Shown here one piece after another: positions 46,762 to 58,518 of a DNA stretch of 64,000 nucleotides. This stretch comes from Pogostemon cablin (taxonomy: Eukaryota > Streptophyta > Magnoliopsida > Lamiales > Lamiaceae), in contig CM042987.1 in assembly GCA_023678885.1 (NCBI GenBank), positions 28,978,927-29,042,926 on the forward strand, in the 5' to 3' direction. Position numbers and translations under genes: made by a program. The notes below the pieces were generated by a model that ran no database searches, was not told where the DNA came from, and worked only from the letters and a program-made list of their open reading frames with translations. How positions within the stretch are numbered: position 1 is the first letter of the stretch; every line of letters begins with the position of its first letter.

Positions 46762-46931
46762 TAATTCCCTAAGCTTTACTATTTAACTCTTTTGTGATTT
46801 ATTTTAATTTAGGACGTTAAATTTTTAATTGCTTTTATTTTTATTTTTATTTTATTTTATTTATATTTATTTATTTTTTTATTTATTTATATATTTGGAC
46901 ATATTCTGACTTTGAATTATTTTTGAGGTAC

Positions 46932-47945
46932 ATGCACGAGATGGAATTCTATGAAAATAAGAATGCTATGGTTCCTCCTCCTTATTACATGGATGAGAGT
47001 AACTATGATTATGATTTTCCAATGAATCAAGTTCCTTCTCATTATTACAATCAAGTCAGATATGAAGATGAATGGTCTTGTGCTTACAATGAAAATTCAT
47101 ATCAACCTTATCAAGAGAACACTTATTCTACTTCATTGAAAATTTTTCATGAATCCAAGAATTTATTTGAAGAGTTGAAGAAGCAACAAGAAAAGATGAA
47201 GAAGCAAACAGAAGAGAGACAAAAGCTTTTGGATATGCTTATGCTCCAACTACGTCAACAAGAGGAAAGAGTAGAGGTTGAAGAAGGGTTTGAGGAAGAA
47301 ACGGTTGTTCTATTGCGCAGTGGAATGCAGTCTGAAGGTCCTAAGTTGTCGTTTGAAGAGTACAAAAGTAATGACATAGTAGAGAAAATCGCTGAGGAGA
47401 GCTTACCCATAATCCTGTCTAAGGATCCATTAGAAGCAAGCCTAAGCGAATTTCTTACTCTTCCTACTACTATTACTGATGATCTTTCTAATGAGCTTTC
47501 TCTTGAATTCCTTGAATGCTTACATGAGTCAAATGATATATCCATTGATGAGGAAGAGGAAGAAGATAAAGAAGGAGAGCAAAGTCAAGAAGCAACCGAA
47601 GATGACTTGAAGAATGAAATGAACATTTCTAAACCTTTAAATTCTTTAAGTTGCATTGAATTTGATGATACTGTTTTCATTGATTTTGTTTTACCTAATG
47701 ATTCCTCTCATATTCTTATGGACAAGGTGTTTGAAGAGAATTTGGGAATTTTTGTTAGAAGAAGGAATAAGTGGTGGAGTAGAATGGAGAGGTCGATGAG
47801 ATGTGATCAAAATATGGTTGGCAAATTAAAGATAAATTTTAAAAATGCCAATGAGGTCATCCCTTGCCACAAGTACATGATTAATGAAGAAGCACAAAGA
47901 TTAGAGTACGATGGCAAGGATGAAAGATATCCATGGCCATTCTGA
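46932..47945 (+). CDS. Gag-like acidic protein of the non-autonomous LTR element
   Basis: 338 residues from ATG 46932 (MHEMEFYENKNAMVPPPYYM). N-terminal Tyr/Asn-rich part, then a Lys/Glu/Gln coiled coil (about 75-115: LFEELKKQQEKMKKQTEE...), then VVLLRSGMQSEGPKLSFEEY, a motif like the LRSG region near the gag end of Athila-type elements, then a long Glu/Asp-rich tract. It ends with CHKYMINEEAQRLEYDG. No zinc knuckle, protease or polymerase. It keeps an open frame, which suggests selection or youth. Assigned as Gag-like from position and the LRSG motif; function not shown. Confidence 0.6.
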   Translation: MHEMEFYENKNAMVPPPYYMDESNYDYDFPMNQVPSHYYNQVRYEDEWSCAYNENSYQPYQENTYSTSLKIFHESKNLFEELKKQQEKMKKQTEERQKLLDMLMLQLRQQEERVEVEEGFEEETVVLLRSGMQSEGPKLSFEEYKSNDIVEKIAEESLPIILSKDPLEASLSEFLTLPTTITDDLSNELSLEFLECLHESNDISIDEEEEEDKEGEQSQEATEDDLKNEMNISKPLNSLSCIEFDDTVFIDFVLPNDSSHILMDKVFEENLGIFVRRRNKWWSRMERSMRCDQNMVGKLKINFKNANEVIPCHKYMINEEAQRLEYDGKDERYPWPF

Positions 47946-47948
47946 TGA

Positions 47949-48872
47949 TCCTATTGATTTTCATCGAGCTCATCGACGTTAAACAAGAGCGCTTGGTGGG
48001 AGGCAACCCAATATTTTAATACTTTCATTTTATTTCGTTTGTTTTGTGTCTTGTGCTAGGTGATTTATACTCAAGGTGCATGCTTACACTTAAGGTAACT
48101 ACATCCTTTGAAACTTAAATTCAACTCACGTTTTTATCTAAGTTTGGGGGTGTGATATTCTTCCCTTGTTCCATCCGCACCTAGGTATGTTCGCTCTGTG
48201 TGTGATGCTTGGAGGTCGATTTTTTTTAGAAATTTTAGAATTTATTTCGATCTTTTGAATTTTTTTGCGACTTTTCAAGTGTCTTGTGTGTCTTATTTGT
48301 TTATTAGATTAGCGATGATTTTATTTTTGGTTGAATTTTTTGAGTTCTCCTATGATTTTACTGATGAATTGTGTTTGAGTGGTGATAAAGAAAAGTGAGT
48401 TCTATATGAGGCCTACGCCTGACCGAGTTGGATAACTTGAGGAGCTCACAAGATGTGGTGGAGATCTAAATCAGGTGCTTTCGTTTTATTATTTTAATTT
48501 TATGTGATAAATTGTGTGGATTATTGAATAGTTGAGGTGTTAAAGTTGGAGTTTCTGGTTGTGTGTGCTTATTATGATTTTATTTGTTAGATTTCTGCCA
48601 GAAATTCATATGCTCTTGAAATTAATAAAGGAAGTGTACTTAAATTATATTATGATATGAAGTTCTATGTGTACTTGTGAGATATTGTCTTAACGTGTAT
48701 GTTATGAATGAATTATTGCATGTAATGACAGTTGCATGACCGGAGTTGATGACAATTATATTTTGAATGGCCTAGTTATGATATTCTTTGTTTTCCATTT
48801 GATTTACACACTATCTTTCTTCTTTGTTCAATTTTGTTGTTCGGGGACGAACAACATCTTAAGTTTGGGGTT
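47949..48872. other. 3' non-coding interior of the LTR element
   Basis: T-rich, with TTTGGGGGTGTGATA (about 48145) and the purine tract before the right LTR. No ORF with a recognised domain. Confidence 0.6.
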
Positions 48873-50707
48873 TGATTACTGTGAAAATCTGCATGTTTTA
48901 GGGTCGGATTTAACACCGTTTTGTGGAATTTATATTCGTATTTTAGCACTAAATGGTTAATTTTTATATATTTTAGATATTGGTGCATTTGAGGTATTAT
49001 TTCGTATTTTTAGGTGGAAAATAAATTATAGGTGCAAAGTTGGAATGAGGAGTGAAATCGTGAAAGAATGCTGAAAAATACATATTCTCTTTGCATAATT
49101 TTTCTATATCTTTGTGGAAGTCCAAACTGATCATGTGATATATGATTGGAAAGCCACTGAAGATAAGGTCATTTTGGCTCAAGGAACGCCTCAATTGGAC
49201 GTCAAATAAGGGATATATAATCAAAACGGTGAAGACGCGTAAGCTGTGCCGACTAGCACGAGAAGTGCCACTTTGCACAACTCGTTCCATATTCAAATGA
49301 ACGAATTTTTAGGAGTTCTTTATATGGTTGGAAAGCCAAGGAAGAGAAAATCGCGTGTACGTAAAAATCACCTCAATCAAAGATCGAATGAAGAAGTTAT
49401 GAGCAAAACTGTGAGATCACGCAGACTGTCGACGGGTGGCACGACCCGTGCCAAGGCCGGCACGACTCGTGCCACTGCCCAGAAGGCCCGTTTCATCGTT
49501 TTTTGGCCCGTTCTTCGTTTTTGATGTGAAAAAGGCCTATTTTGAGGTGGAATCCGAATTTTAGCAGCCTTCAACTATAAAAGGACCCCTTGGGGTGTTC
49601 CAAACCCTAACTCTCCACAACCATATATACTTTTCCATACCCTTTCACCACACCATACCATCCACCCATCCCGGGGAGTTCATCAGTGTTGCTTACTTGA
49701 GAAGGAGAACAAGAAGGTTCTGAATCATGGGGGAAAGAACGGAGAATCACTCCATATCTAGGGTTTTTCTTATTCTTTCTTTTAAGCTTTTGAATTATAG
49801 ACCTATGGGATTATTTTCATACCTAACCATGGGTGTTGCTTGTAACACCATGGGCTAGTACTTCTTGGATAGTGCTAGGTTTTGAAGGTTGAATTGGTTT
49901 GAATTGATGACCTAGACTAGGTTATGAATTTCTGCAGTATTCTTATTTCAGTATTAATGTGTTGAATTGAGATTGATATTTTTGTCTTATATGATCTGTC
50001 CTTATTCATGAAGATATCAATTACCTTTGCATGCTTATGATTATTGCTTGTGTCATAAAAGTAATTATATTTGTCTATCTGTTATGGGTAAAGGGACCGT
50101 ATAACCTTTATTCATTAGAATAATTAATATTGGACACTTAATATATGTATTAATTACCATTTTAGAGGATTTGATTTCTTAGATTGTTAGGTGGGAATTG
50201 GGGATTAATTCTTAAGTACCTATAAAGGGAAGTCTAGAGTGCTCTAACCTTTAATGGAATTTTGCATGAAGTACCTAGAAAGGGAGTATGAGTTATTCTT
50301 CTACATCTGAGGATTTAAATTAGGTTTATGTGTTAAGTTTACTTTAAAAGATGGATTTAACATAATTAAGTGATTGCTTTCATAAGAATTGCAGGGATTC
50401 TAACTGATTGTCTAGTGATTTGATTTGACCAATTTAACTGGATTTCCTAGTGCTATCTATCTTCTCTCTAGAACACTTCCATATTTATTTTAGTTGCTAT
50501 TTTATTATTTTTAGTAATTATTTTCTGCATATATAGTTTAATTAATCCATACTTAAAATACCCAGATTTGTCTTATATTAAAATAATCATAAATAGGTTT
50601 AAATAGTAAGCCTAGAATTATCCTTTGGGTTTGATAATAGACTTGATCACACGCTTATCTGCAATTGATTCCCTACACTTGGGGACCCGCAAAAAGGTGA
50701 ACAAGCA
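48873..50707 (+). repeat. 3' LTR (1.84 kb)
   Basis: Near-identical to 44899-46741, with a few small indels. The same dyad pair lies at about 49435-49478 and the TATA box at about 49573. Confidence 0.93.
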
Positions 50708-51577
50708 AAAGGCTCCAGCTATCAAGCACAATCCAGAATCCAGATAAACATATTATCATAATTTGATAAAAAATATGCAATAAAATTTTTAAAATAATAT
50801 GAAGAGCCGCAAACCAGTTTTAATGAGAACAAACTATTTAAAAATAAAATTCATGAGAGCATATAAGATTACTGTTTGTAAGCATAATATTCCAATATTT
50901 TAATGAAATTCTCGTCACATTATTGTTCAAAAAAAATCCACAAATCTTATATCACAAAATTTTCAAAAAAAAACCAAATATCATCGACAACAAATCTTAT
51001 GTCACAGTATTTTTCAAAAAAAATTCAAGTATCATCGACAACAAATCTTATATCAAAACATATCCATATTAAAAATTCATAAAATCAACTACTAAATATT
51101 TTTTTTAAAAATGGTGATGGGTAGTTATATATAGACAATATGAAGCGGAAGAAAATAATATGTTCTTCATACTAAAATCGTCATCGAAGAAAAGAAAAGC
51201 TGATGTGTTTACATTATCACCATCATCGATTGGATTTAAGATTAAAAATAAAAAAATTACCTGTTAGAAAATACACGATTATTTTCTAGGGCAACATCTC
51301 AAATCTTTGATTCTTTTTTTACTGCAAAACATCAACTCTCAAGAGAATACGACAACATCAACTCTCAAGAGAACAATCGTGCTGATAACGTGTTATAAGA
51401 ATAATAATAAAAGAAGAAGATAATCGCGTAATTAGAATATTAGATAGAGAAAGAGAGAAGAAAGAGAAGAGAGAGAAGGGCTAGAAATGGGGGTTTTCAT
51501 TCCTAATCATAAACGGTTCATACATCGTCTATATATTATTCTCACTCCCTACATAAGTGGAGAGTAGGTTGTTCCTT

Positions 51578-51944
51578 GGTGTTTGTTTTGGGTTTAAAGT
51601 GATTTAATAAATCAGTGAATAGTGTTATTCTATGTTTGTTATGTTTGTTTTGGGTTTAAGTAGGGTAGGTTTAAACTTTATGTCAAATCAAGTATTAATT
51701 GAGGTGAATGTTTGTTTTGGGTTCAAGTATGGTAGGTTTAAACTTTATGTCAAATCAAGTATTAAGTGAGGTGAGAGAAGATGTAAAAGTAAGTGAGAGA
51801 AATAAAGAAAAATTATTAATTGAAGAGAGATAATGTATAGTAGGGGTAGGTAAGTGTTAGTAGGGTTTGTAGGTGTATATAGGGGAGATTTAAGGATATT
51901 TATTAAATCTAAAACCGGGTTATAAAATCCAAATCAAACATTGC
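51578..51944. mobile_element. Tourist-like (PIF/Harbinger) MITE in the LTR
   Basis: Begins GGTGTTTGTTTTGGG; the right end complement is GCAATGTTTGATTTGG. 3-bp duplication CTT (51575-51577, 51945-51947). An internal 66-bp unit (GTTTGTTTTGGGTT(C/T)AAGTA...) is doubled. Related to 56214-56488. Confidence 0.75.
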
Positions 51945-51977
51945 CTTAGTAATGATCACATCACCCTTATAATATTA

Positions 51978-52137
51978 AACACTTGCCCCCAGTGCATAGC
52001 TCAAGTGGTAGAAGGGAGGGTGGAAAGGTCTTCCAATTGAGCTTGGTTGCTGCAGGGTGGGGGACATCCTACGATTTACCTTCTCCACCAATCCCCAGAG
52101 CAGGGGCGGTGGGGGCCCCTAATGGTGGGGTACACCA
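51978..52137 (+). mobile_element. SINE-like insert with 10-bp target duplication
   Basis: Flanked by the perfect direct repeat TATAATATTA (51968-51977, 52138-52147). It starts close to CATAGCTCAAGTGGTAGAAG, an A-box-like tRNA start; no clear B-box. GC-rich, unlike the site. A target duplication of this length and absence of inverted ends suggest LINE-machinery insertion. Confidence 0.65.
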
Positions 52138-52157
52138 TATAATATTACAACAGTTCT

Positions 52158-52758
52158 AATTATAATTTTTTTTTTTTTTTTTTTTTGGATTTTTTTTTTC
52201 AGTAAGAAAAGTGTTAACTAATTTATTTATGAGAGGAAATGAAAAATTATTTCGTTCTACTAGTAAAATCGAATTTAGCGTAATTAAAATTAAATAGTTG
52301 ACTATTATCATACAGATCCCAGCAAAATAAGAATGCAAATCATTCTTCGTCTTCCTCAATTCATGGTCGAATGATTTCTTCCTCTTTTGTTCCTTTCGGA
52401 ACTCAACACTACTCTCCTCTCTCTCATCGAAGATTAACAGAATTCGAATTCTGGATCAACGATAATCTCATCTACACATGTTCAATTCCGAACTAGCTTC
52501 AGATTCCCAATCACTTCGAGTTTCGCTTCATTTTTCTCTGAATTTGACTGAAATCTCAAATGGGGTTGGCCTAATTCTCATTTCTCCGGTGAAAATCGGA
52601 TTAATCTTGAAATCCATCTCGTTGCTGATCATCTATGTCGTTTTATTTGAAAAGGGGATGCTTCGAATTCTTGATGGTTGAGGATCTATTGGTGCCATTG
52701 TTGTATTTCTTGATTAATCAAACCCTAGCTGTAATTCCTCAGTGAGACTGACTAATCT
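52158..52758 (+). promoter_or_regulatory. Promoter/leader region of the DUF218 gene, with an upstream ORF
   Basis: Between the retrotransposon TSD and the ATG. The part from about 52330 is leader-like (CTCTCCTCTCTCTCATCG). An ATG at 52478 opens a 67-codon upstream ORF ending at 52681, before the main start. No clear TATA box. A long poly-T run lies at about 52168-52200. If the transcript starts upstream of 52478, the upstream ORF could lower translation. Confidence 0.4.
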
Positions 52759-55700
52759 ATGAAGACAAGTTATTCATTTGGTCCTAGTAATAGTCCCAAG
52801 TCATTCCAGGCATATCCAAGGGGAGATTTTGACTTAGAATCTGGAATTCCCAAAAAGTCCAGGAAACTCAAGAGTAATCCCTTGAGAATGATAAGAACAT
52901 TGGGAAATAGGATCCATCATTATTATAAACTCCATCCTCTTTTGCTACTTTTGATTAGCTTTTCAATTGGGATTACTGTCATCTTCTTGTTATCAGTATA
53001 TGATGGCCAATTCAGTATGATATCTAGATATAATGCATTGGAGGGTGATGTTGATAGTTATCCATTTTCTAACTTTAGGAATCTTGTTATGGTAGCGGGG
53101 CATTCGGTTTACACTAGTAGTTGTGAGAAGGTTGATAAGGAGGATGCTTGGTATTTGGAACCATATCAGAAGCATCCAGGGCAAGCTGCAACTTTTGTTA
53201 CACATATACAGAAGGGTGTGGAGATTACAGATGAGGATGATGCAGCATTGCTTGTGTTCAGCGGTGGTGAGACTCGAAAGGATGCTGGCCCGCGTAGTGA
53301 AGCTCAGAGCTATTGGATCGTGGCAGAGTCGAAAAACTGGTTTGGTGAGTGAGTTATTATTATTTTTTCATTGCTTTTGATGGATTCTGTGGAATGCTTG
53401 GATGGCGATGTGAATTAATCTAAGTGATTGATTATATTGCAGTGTGATGTTTGAAGAGATTAAAGCTGGATGGAATGTTATTGTATGAGATTTGATTATG
53501 TTCTTTGAAACTCCTTTCTGTTTGTGCACTTGATTAATATATTTGAATTTTCTAGTTACTTCTTGATTAATGTGTACTTTAGGAACTATGGAGACCCGAT
53601 TATCCCACAATTTTAAGTGAATAATGTAACATTTAATTACAAAGGTATGGTGAGTGAGTTCTTTGGACTGCTTTAGATATTATCTTTGAAGATTTTAAAG
53701 AAGAACCATGTTTATGGATTAGAAGGGATTTTTTCATAAGCCTCTGTTTATCAGTATTAAATTACATTCTATTGAGAGATTATAAATTGGATTACTTTTT
53801 ACCCTCTGTGCTTGAAATGGTCTCACGATATAGCTTCTAATAGACGTGCTCTTCTTTGGACTGTGAATTAGGTGGATTTTGTGGACTTTAGTTGATGTTT
53901 ATAAACATGGCTTTATTGGAGCTCTCAAAATTTTTTTTATTTTTTTTATCTTTCTATTGCAACCAAAATAGTTCAACTTCCTTATCATTCTGAAATAGAC
54001 AAAATTGAAATCATTCCGCGTTACTGTCTCATTGTTTGATGTCTTGGCCAAACACATGGGCTTCAATCTAATATGTGGACACATATTCTCGTATTAAATG
54101 GAATAATTGTGAATTAAGCTATACTTTTGAAATCACCTTGATCAGATGTTACATTCAGCAGCAGTTAATCCAACAGTATATTAGTTGCTGTATAATCTTT
54201 GTATACTTTTTGCGATGAAAAATACTCCTCATCTAAAGACAAGTTAAGTTGGATTAACTATGAAGGGGATATTGAGATGTGAATGAAACCAAAATCTAAA
54301 TGAAACTTACATTTCTAAAACTTTGGGGTTCAACTACATTTTGAGAGTCAACCATTGACATTGTATACTTCCGTAACAAAGTTTGGGCTGTAAATATGCA
54401 TGTGTCATGAATCACTACTTACCTAGCTTGGAAATTTCAAATTCGACTCCAAGACTTGGTTATCTGGCACAGATAACTTTCTATTATATGGTGTAATTAA
54501 ATCCACGACACTCTGCTTATTTTTCAATATTTGCTCTAATTTGGTGTATATTAGAAAGTAAATCTGCAGAGCACTTCTACTTGTTATCTTTTTGAGTTTC
54601 TCATACCCTGCTTTATTTTTGTTTGCATTTTCCTTTCGTTCATTCTCTCAGATGCAGTTCTTAGGTGGTCAAGAATTAATGATGTAGATTTATTGCTTTG
54701 TTGAAATGGATTTATGTTGTCGTATTCTAATTTTCGGTGACAAGTTGTCTGATAATTAATCCTACTCGATAGCTGGCATGTTCTTTGAGAGAAAAATGAA
54801 AATAAACTTTTAAAAGTAGTTGTTTTTGATGCTATGGGCGTTCAATTACTTCTTCTTCTTTTTTAATAGAGAGAGAGAGAGAACTTGTACAAGACATGAA
54901 CATTTATCATGAACAGGTTTTTTCTCCAGTTAACATCTAACATTATCTGATTTAGAATGACCTAAGAAAAATTAGCTCAGAAATTGCACAATATAATGAA
55001 TTTATATGATTCCAAGAAGCCTTGTTTGAGAGAGTATGAACGCTACCCCACACACATACACGAAAGTCATAGAACCTTTGGATTCTTCCTCGAATTCTTT
55101 TGCTCTAGTTTTGCAATTTGTTACAGAAGGTACTTACCTCGATCATACAATTCTTCAGTTCCCTGTCTATTTTGCTGTTTCGTATTGATCTTACTGTTAT
55201 ATTTTGATAAGTTATAACATCTTATGCCATTCATGCATTTTTTTTGGATCCATAAGTAATCAGGAAACTTTATCTTGAAATTTGATTTTATGCATCTAAA
55301 ATCTATCTCCATGTGGAAATTGTTAAGGCAGGCAAGACACTGTGAGAAGTAGAGCACTCACTGAAGAACATGCTAGAGATAGCTTCGAGAATCTTCTCTT
55401 TAGTGTGTGTCGTTTCCGGGAGCTTACTGGCCAATATCCACACAATATTACTGTAAGTTTGTATTAATTTCCTCTTTGTTATGAGTTTCAAAAGCTGAAA
55501 TTAGTCTATGCCTTTATGGTCAATACTTAACAAAAAAATTGGAACTTATAACTTATTACTGAGATTTTTATCACCCAGAGTTGTATATGATGCTTGAATC
55601 AAAAAGAATGATTCATCAGTCGTACCCATTTATCTGTGCAGGAAATTTACGTGGAAATGATATATCATATATATTTCTGTTTTAGCATGTATTTCGCCGT

Positions 55701-56189
55701 TGTACTCTATTCCCTTCTCCCCAATTTGAATATTAGATCCTGTGTTTTACCAGATCATCTTCTTTCTTTGGTGCTAAAACCCGCAGTTGTATTCAGTGAC
55801 TTTGGAGTTGTATGATTACATCACAAGTTCCATGAGAGTGAAGTTCAACTTTGTTTCTGGTTTTGACACAGATTGTTGGTTATGACTTTAAGGAGGAGAG
55901 GTTCGTTAGTCTGCATCGTTCAGCTCTCAGGTTTCCGGAGGCTAGGTTCCACTATTCAGGCACACCATCATCCCAAACCTCGAGGGAAGCAGCAGTAAAA
56001 GGCGAAGCATTGGTGAGAACTCAGTTTCAAGAAGATCCATATGGTTGCTTGGGTTCTTTGCGACGAAAGAAACTCAGACGAGACCCCTTTCATCGGTCGA
56101 TTCCTTATCCCAATGGATGTCCAGAAATTGCTGCTTTGTTCAGGTATTGTGGAACTGCACCATATCCAGACTATCTACCTTGGGATTAA
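52759..56189 (+). CDS. DUF218-domain single-pass membrane protein
   Basis: Three exons: 52759-53348 (donor GA/GTGAGT), 55332-55452, 55872-56189; together 1029 nt, 342 residues, one frame. The basic N-terminus is followed by one transmembrane helix (about 58-80: HPLLLLLISFSIGITVIFLLSV), suggesting a type II protein with the domain on the lumenal side. The DUF218-type fold is marked by LVMVAGHSVYTS, LVFSGGETRKDAGPRSEAQSYW, RARDSFENLLFSVCRF-like text, ITIVGYDFKEERF-like text and HRSALRFP. It resembles the eukaryotic family that includes fission-yeast C57A10.07; the biochemical role is unknown. Intron 1 is 1983 bp and holds no other gene. Intact. Confidence 0.9.
53349..55331. other. Intron 1 of the DUF218 gene
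   Basis: GT...AG intron of 1983 bp, T-rich, with a short (GA)n at about 54870. No transposon ends recognised; small ORFs in it are chance. Confidence 0.7.
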
Positions 56190-56213
56190 TAACTCATTCG
56201 GTATCTTTTCTTA

Positions 56214-56488
56214 GGTGATGTTTGGTTTGGGATTATGTGGGATTTGAAAACCATGAATAGTGTGTTCTATGTTTGTTTTGGGTTTTGAGTAGGGTAGGTT
56301 TTAATTTTATGTCAAATCAATGTATTAATTTATTTAAAAAGTTAAATGAGATAGAAGAGATAAAGAGAGAAATTGTATTAATTGAAGAGAGAGAATGTAG
56401 TAGGTATATATAGGGGAGGTTTTTAAAATTTGAATGTGGGTTTTGGAAAACCAAAACCTGGATTTAAAATCCAAAAACGAACATAAGC
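56214..56488. mobile_element. Tourist-like MITE just after the DUF218 stop codon
   Basis: Begins GGTGATGTTTGGTTTGGGA; the right end complement is GCTTATGTTCGTTTTTGGA. TTA duplication (56211-56213, 56489-56491). It starts 25 bp after the stop codon, so it probably forms part of the 3' UTR and may supply the polyadenylation region. Confidence 0.85.
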
Positions 56489-56491
56489 TTA

Positions 56492-57820
56492 CTTTTTATG
56501 TATTGAGTTCTTACGGATTACTACTATAGTACTGAAATTCATGAGATATATATTTAAAGAAAAAGAAAAGAAAAGAAAATTCAATACCCCATATTGCTCT
56601 GTCTAACTTGATGATAACTCCACCCTCTTGTTGTTAATTTTTTTCTTCTTTTCATTATTATAATAAGTGGAGTTAGATTTATGTTAATTTATGTTTTACT
56701 CTATTTAATACTCACGCAGTTGAAAATAGCACCAAACCAAAAGCTTCACAAATTTTAAATTTGTCACGAGTGAGGCTCCTGTGCTCAGTGCGCCTTTGTA
56801 ATTTTTATGCTCCTTTGCAATTTAAATCCCCAGCAATACATAGGTTTAAATAGGATTTGAGGGGGAGGGTTGTGTTCACATGGGAGACACGGAGTATCCT
56901 TCCGTGTCCCCGGGGGCGCAGGAGCTTTTGCCATTTGTCACTCCTTTACAATTCTTTATAATTTATTTTTATTACTTAAATATACCAAACTATTTTAAAT
57001 TCAAGTTAAAAGGCAAAAATTTTGTATCTAAATTAACTGTGAGCTGAGGGACTATACGATATCTAAAAGATCAATTTTTCCATATTTGTTGACTTGCAAG
57101 TTGCTATATAAATTTCTTCAATTTTTTATTTGTTTGCGTGAGATCATCCGCAGAAATCAATTCGTGAAGTAAATAAAGAAAATAATATTTTTAATAGACA
57201 TGTATAATCTATTATTATATTATATTTTATTTAAAAAATTATACCCCACAGAAACAACCACGTTGCAGGTGACAATAGATCTTAAATGGTCTAATTTAAA
57301 ACCAATCGGATGATTCTGAGAAATTAAATTCCAACGTAAAATCTTCTAAAAGATTTTTGGAGGATTTTAAATTCTCTATCAGCGAAGACGCTGAGAAAAG
57401 TTAAATTCCTTAAAACAGCAAAACCCCACATTGCATACGGATCCGTTGTTCATTTGTTCTTGGGATAATTTAAGTAGTAAAAGATATTATGAGCAATTCT
57501 ACTCAATTATGATATGCACTAGCATCACATAAAAGAACGAATAATACATCCATACACCCAGAATTTACATATATCAATTTTAGTCTCATAATTAATATAA
57601 TCCAATTTTTGTGGCAAACATTATAAGTTTCCACTTTTAATCTTTTAATATCATTTTTAGTCATATAATCAATTACATTTACAATTTCAACTCCTTTTGA
57701 ATAACTACAGGACTTTGCAAGTTGAAAATAACTAAAACTTAATTTAAAAAGTTACGGGATTAAAATAAAAAATGCAAAATAAAATAGTTCTAAAATTATT
57801 AAAATTAAGAGGATTACTTG
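56492..57820. other. Intergenic, with a small inverted-repeat element
   Basis: At about 56760-56945, TTTGTCACGAGTGAGGCTCC at the left and GGAGCTTTTGCCATTTGTCAC at the right are partly mirrored, with a GC-rich GGAGACACGGAGTATCC-TCCGTGTCCCC inner hairpin. No gene seen. Confidence 0.5.
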
Positions 57821-57823
57821 TGT

Positions 57824-57896
57824 GACCCGTGGTCACTCATGACCCTCTCACATGAGGGGGTGGGGTGAGGGAGATGGGTGACCACGGGTCACCCAA
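57824..57896. repeat. Small inverted repeat
   Basis: GTGTGACCCGTGGTCACTC and GGGTGACCACGGGTCACCC are near-perfect complements around a GAGGGGGTGGGG loop. Possibly a very small MITE. Confidence 0.7.
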
Positions 57897-57965
57897 GAAA
57901 TACCCTAAAATTAATACTATCTCATACATTTCCAGATGATCATACAAGTCACACCCATTCTGCCA

Positions 57966-58241
57966 TCATCTTAAATAAAATTTAAATAAAAAAAAAAAGA
58001 AGGTGCATTTTTCAGACCATCCAAATGTTATGGTCTCATCAATTTTTGGAGCTACAGTTAAACCCAACACAACCCCTTCACCTTGTAAGGCCTTCCACAT
58101 GCATGTACCCAAAAAGTTGGTTTTTTTTAACACCACATCAACGTCACCTAAAAAGTAAAAAATATTACCTCCAAAATAAAACTCCTCCCCAACAATAAAC
58201 CAAAAAACAGGTTTTTTTGGGAGAGCACACCTCAATTTCAT
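57966..58241 (-). other. Unidentified 91-residue ORF
   Basis: Starts MKLRCALPKKPVFWFIVGEE. Aromatic- and Gly-rich, no recognised domain. It lies between a Tourist-rich flank and a MITE, so could be part of a transposon. Weak support as a gene. Confidence 0.2.
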
Positions 58242-58313
58242 TTAATTCTTATTTAATTTATTAATTATATTTATCTAATTTTCAAAATAATTTATAAATA
58301 ATTATATTTCATA

Positions 58314-58518
58314 CTCCATCCGGCCAATGCAAAGATATCTATTTTACCATTTTGGGCATCCAATTCAAAGGTATCTATATTCCCTTTTTAGCAAAAAAGT
58401 ACATCACATAACCCACTATTCCCTTCTAATACAACTACCCACTACACATATAATAATAATATTTCTTAATTTACGCGTAAAAAGCAAACGATTATCTTTG
58501 CATTGGCCGGAGTGAGTA
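58314..58518. mobile_element. Stowaway MITE (uninterrupted relative of 2772-3227)
   Basis: Begins CTCCATCCGGCCAATGCAAAG and ends CTTTGCATTGGCCGGAGTGAG, long inverted complements next to TA. It contains CCCTTTTTAGCAAAAAAGTAC, the uninterrupted version of the site hit by the inner MITE at 2842. Confidence 0.88.

Larger units (their letters stand above)
44899..50707 (+). mobile_element. Non-autonomous LTR retrotransposon with one ORF
   Basis: LTRs 44899-46741 and 48873-50707 start TGATTA(G/C)TGTGAAAATC and end GAACAAGCA; the perfect duplication AAAGG flanks the element (44894-44898, 50708-50712). The primer site TGGCGCCGTTACCGGGGA follows the left LTR; it matches the 3' end of tRNA-Asp with one mismatch and is typical of Athila/Tat-type Ty3 elements. 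TTAAGTTTGGGG precedes the right LTR. Only 2.1 kb of interior, holding one 338-residue ORF and no pol. LTRs look about 97% alike, so it is fairly young. Confidence 0.95.
32102..52152 (-). mobile_element. Copia-type LTR retrotransposon expanded to 20 kb by nested insertions
   Basis: Direct repeats starting TGTTATAAGAATAATAAT lie at 32102-32321 and 51391-52152, with the perfect 5-bp duplication GTTCT outside (32097-32101, 52153-52157). On the minus strand the 5' LTR is the right copy; next to it is CGTTATCAGCACGA, a known copia-type primer-site sequence. The left copy is preceded (minus) by CCAAGGGGGAG, the purine tract. So the element points left. Five insertions fill its interior and two sit in its right LTR. 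The remaining interior (32322-32776, 34703-37799, 38836-39455, 44036-44893, 50713-51390) shows no recognisable gag or pol, so it is either very decayed or was non-coding. Confidence 0.88.
51391..52152 (-). repeat. 5' LTR (minus) of the copia-type element, with two inserts
   Basis: About 222 bp of LTR plus a Tourist MITE (51578-51944) and a SINE-like insert (51978-52137). Removal of both, each with its duplicated bases, restores collinearity with the 32102 copy. Confidence 0.9.

Noticed and set aside
53123..53380. 85-codon ORF within DUF218 exon 1
   Set aside because: Second frame of a well-supported exon.
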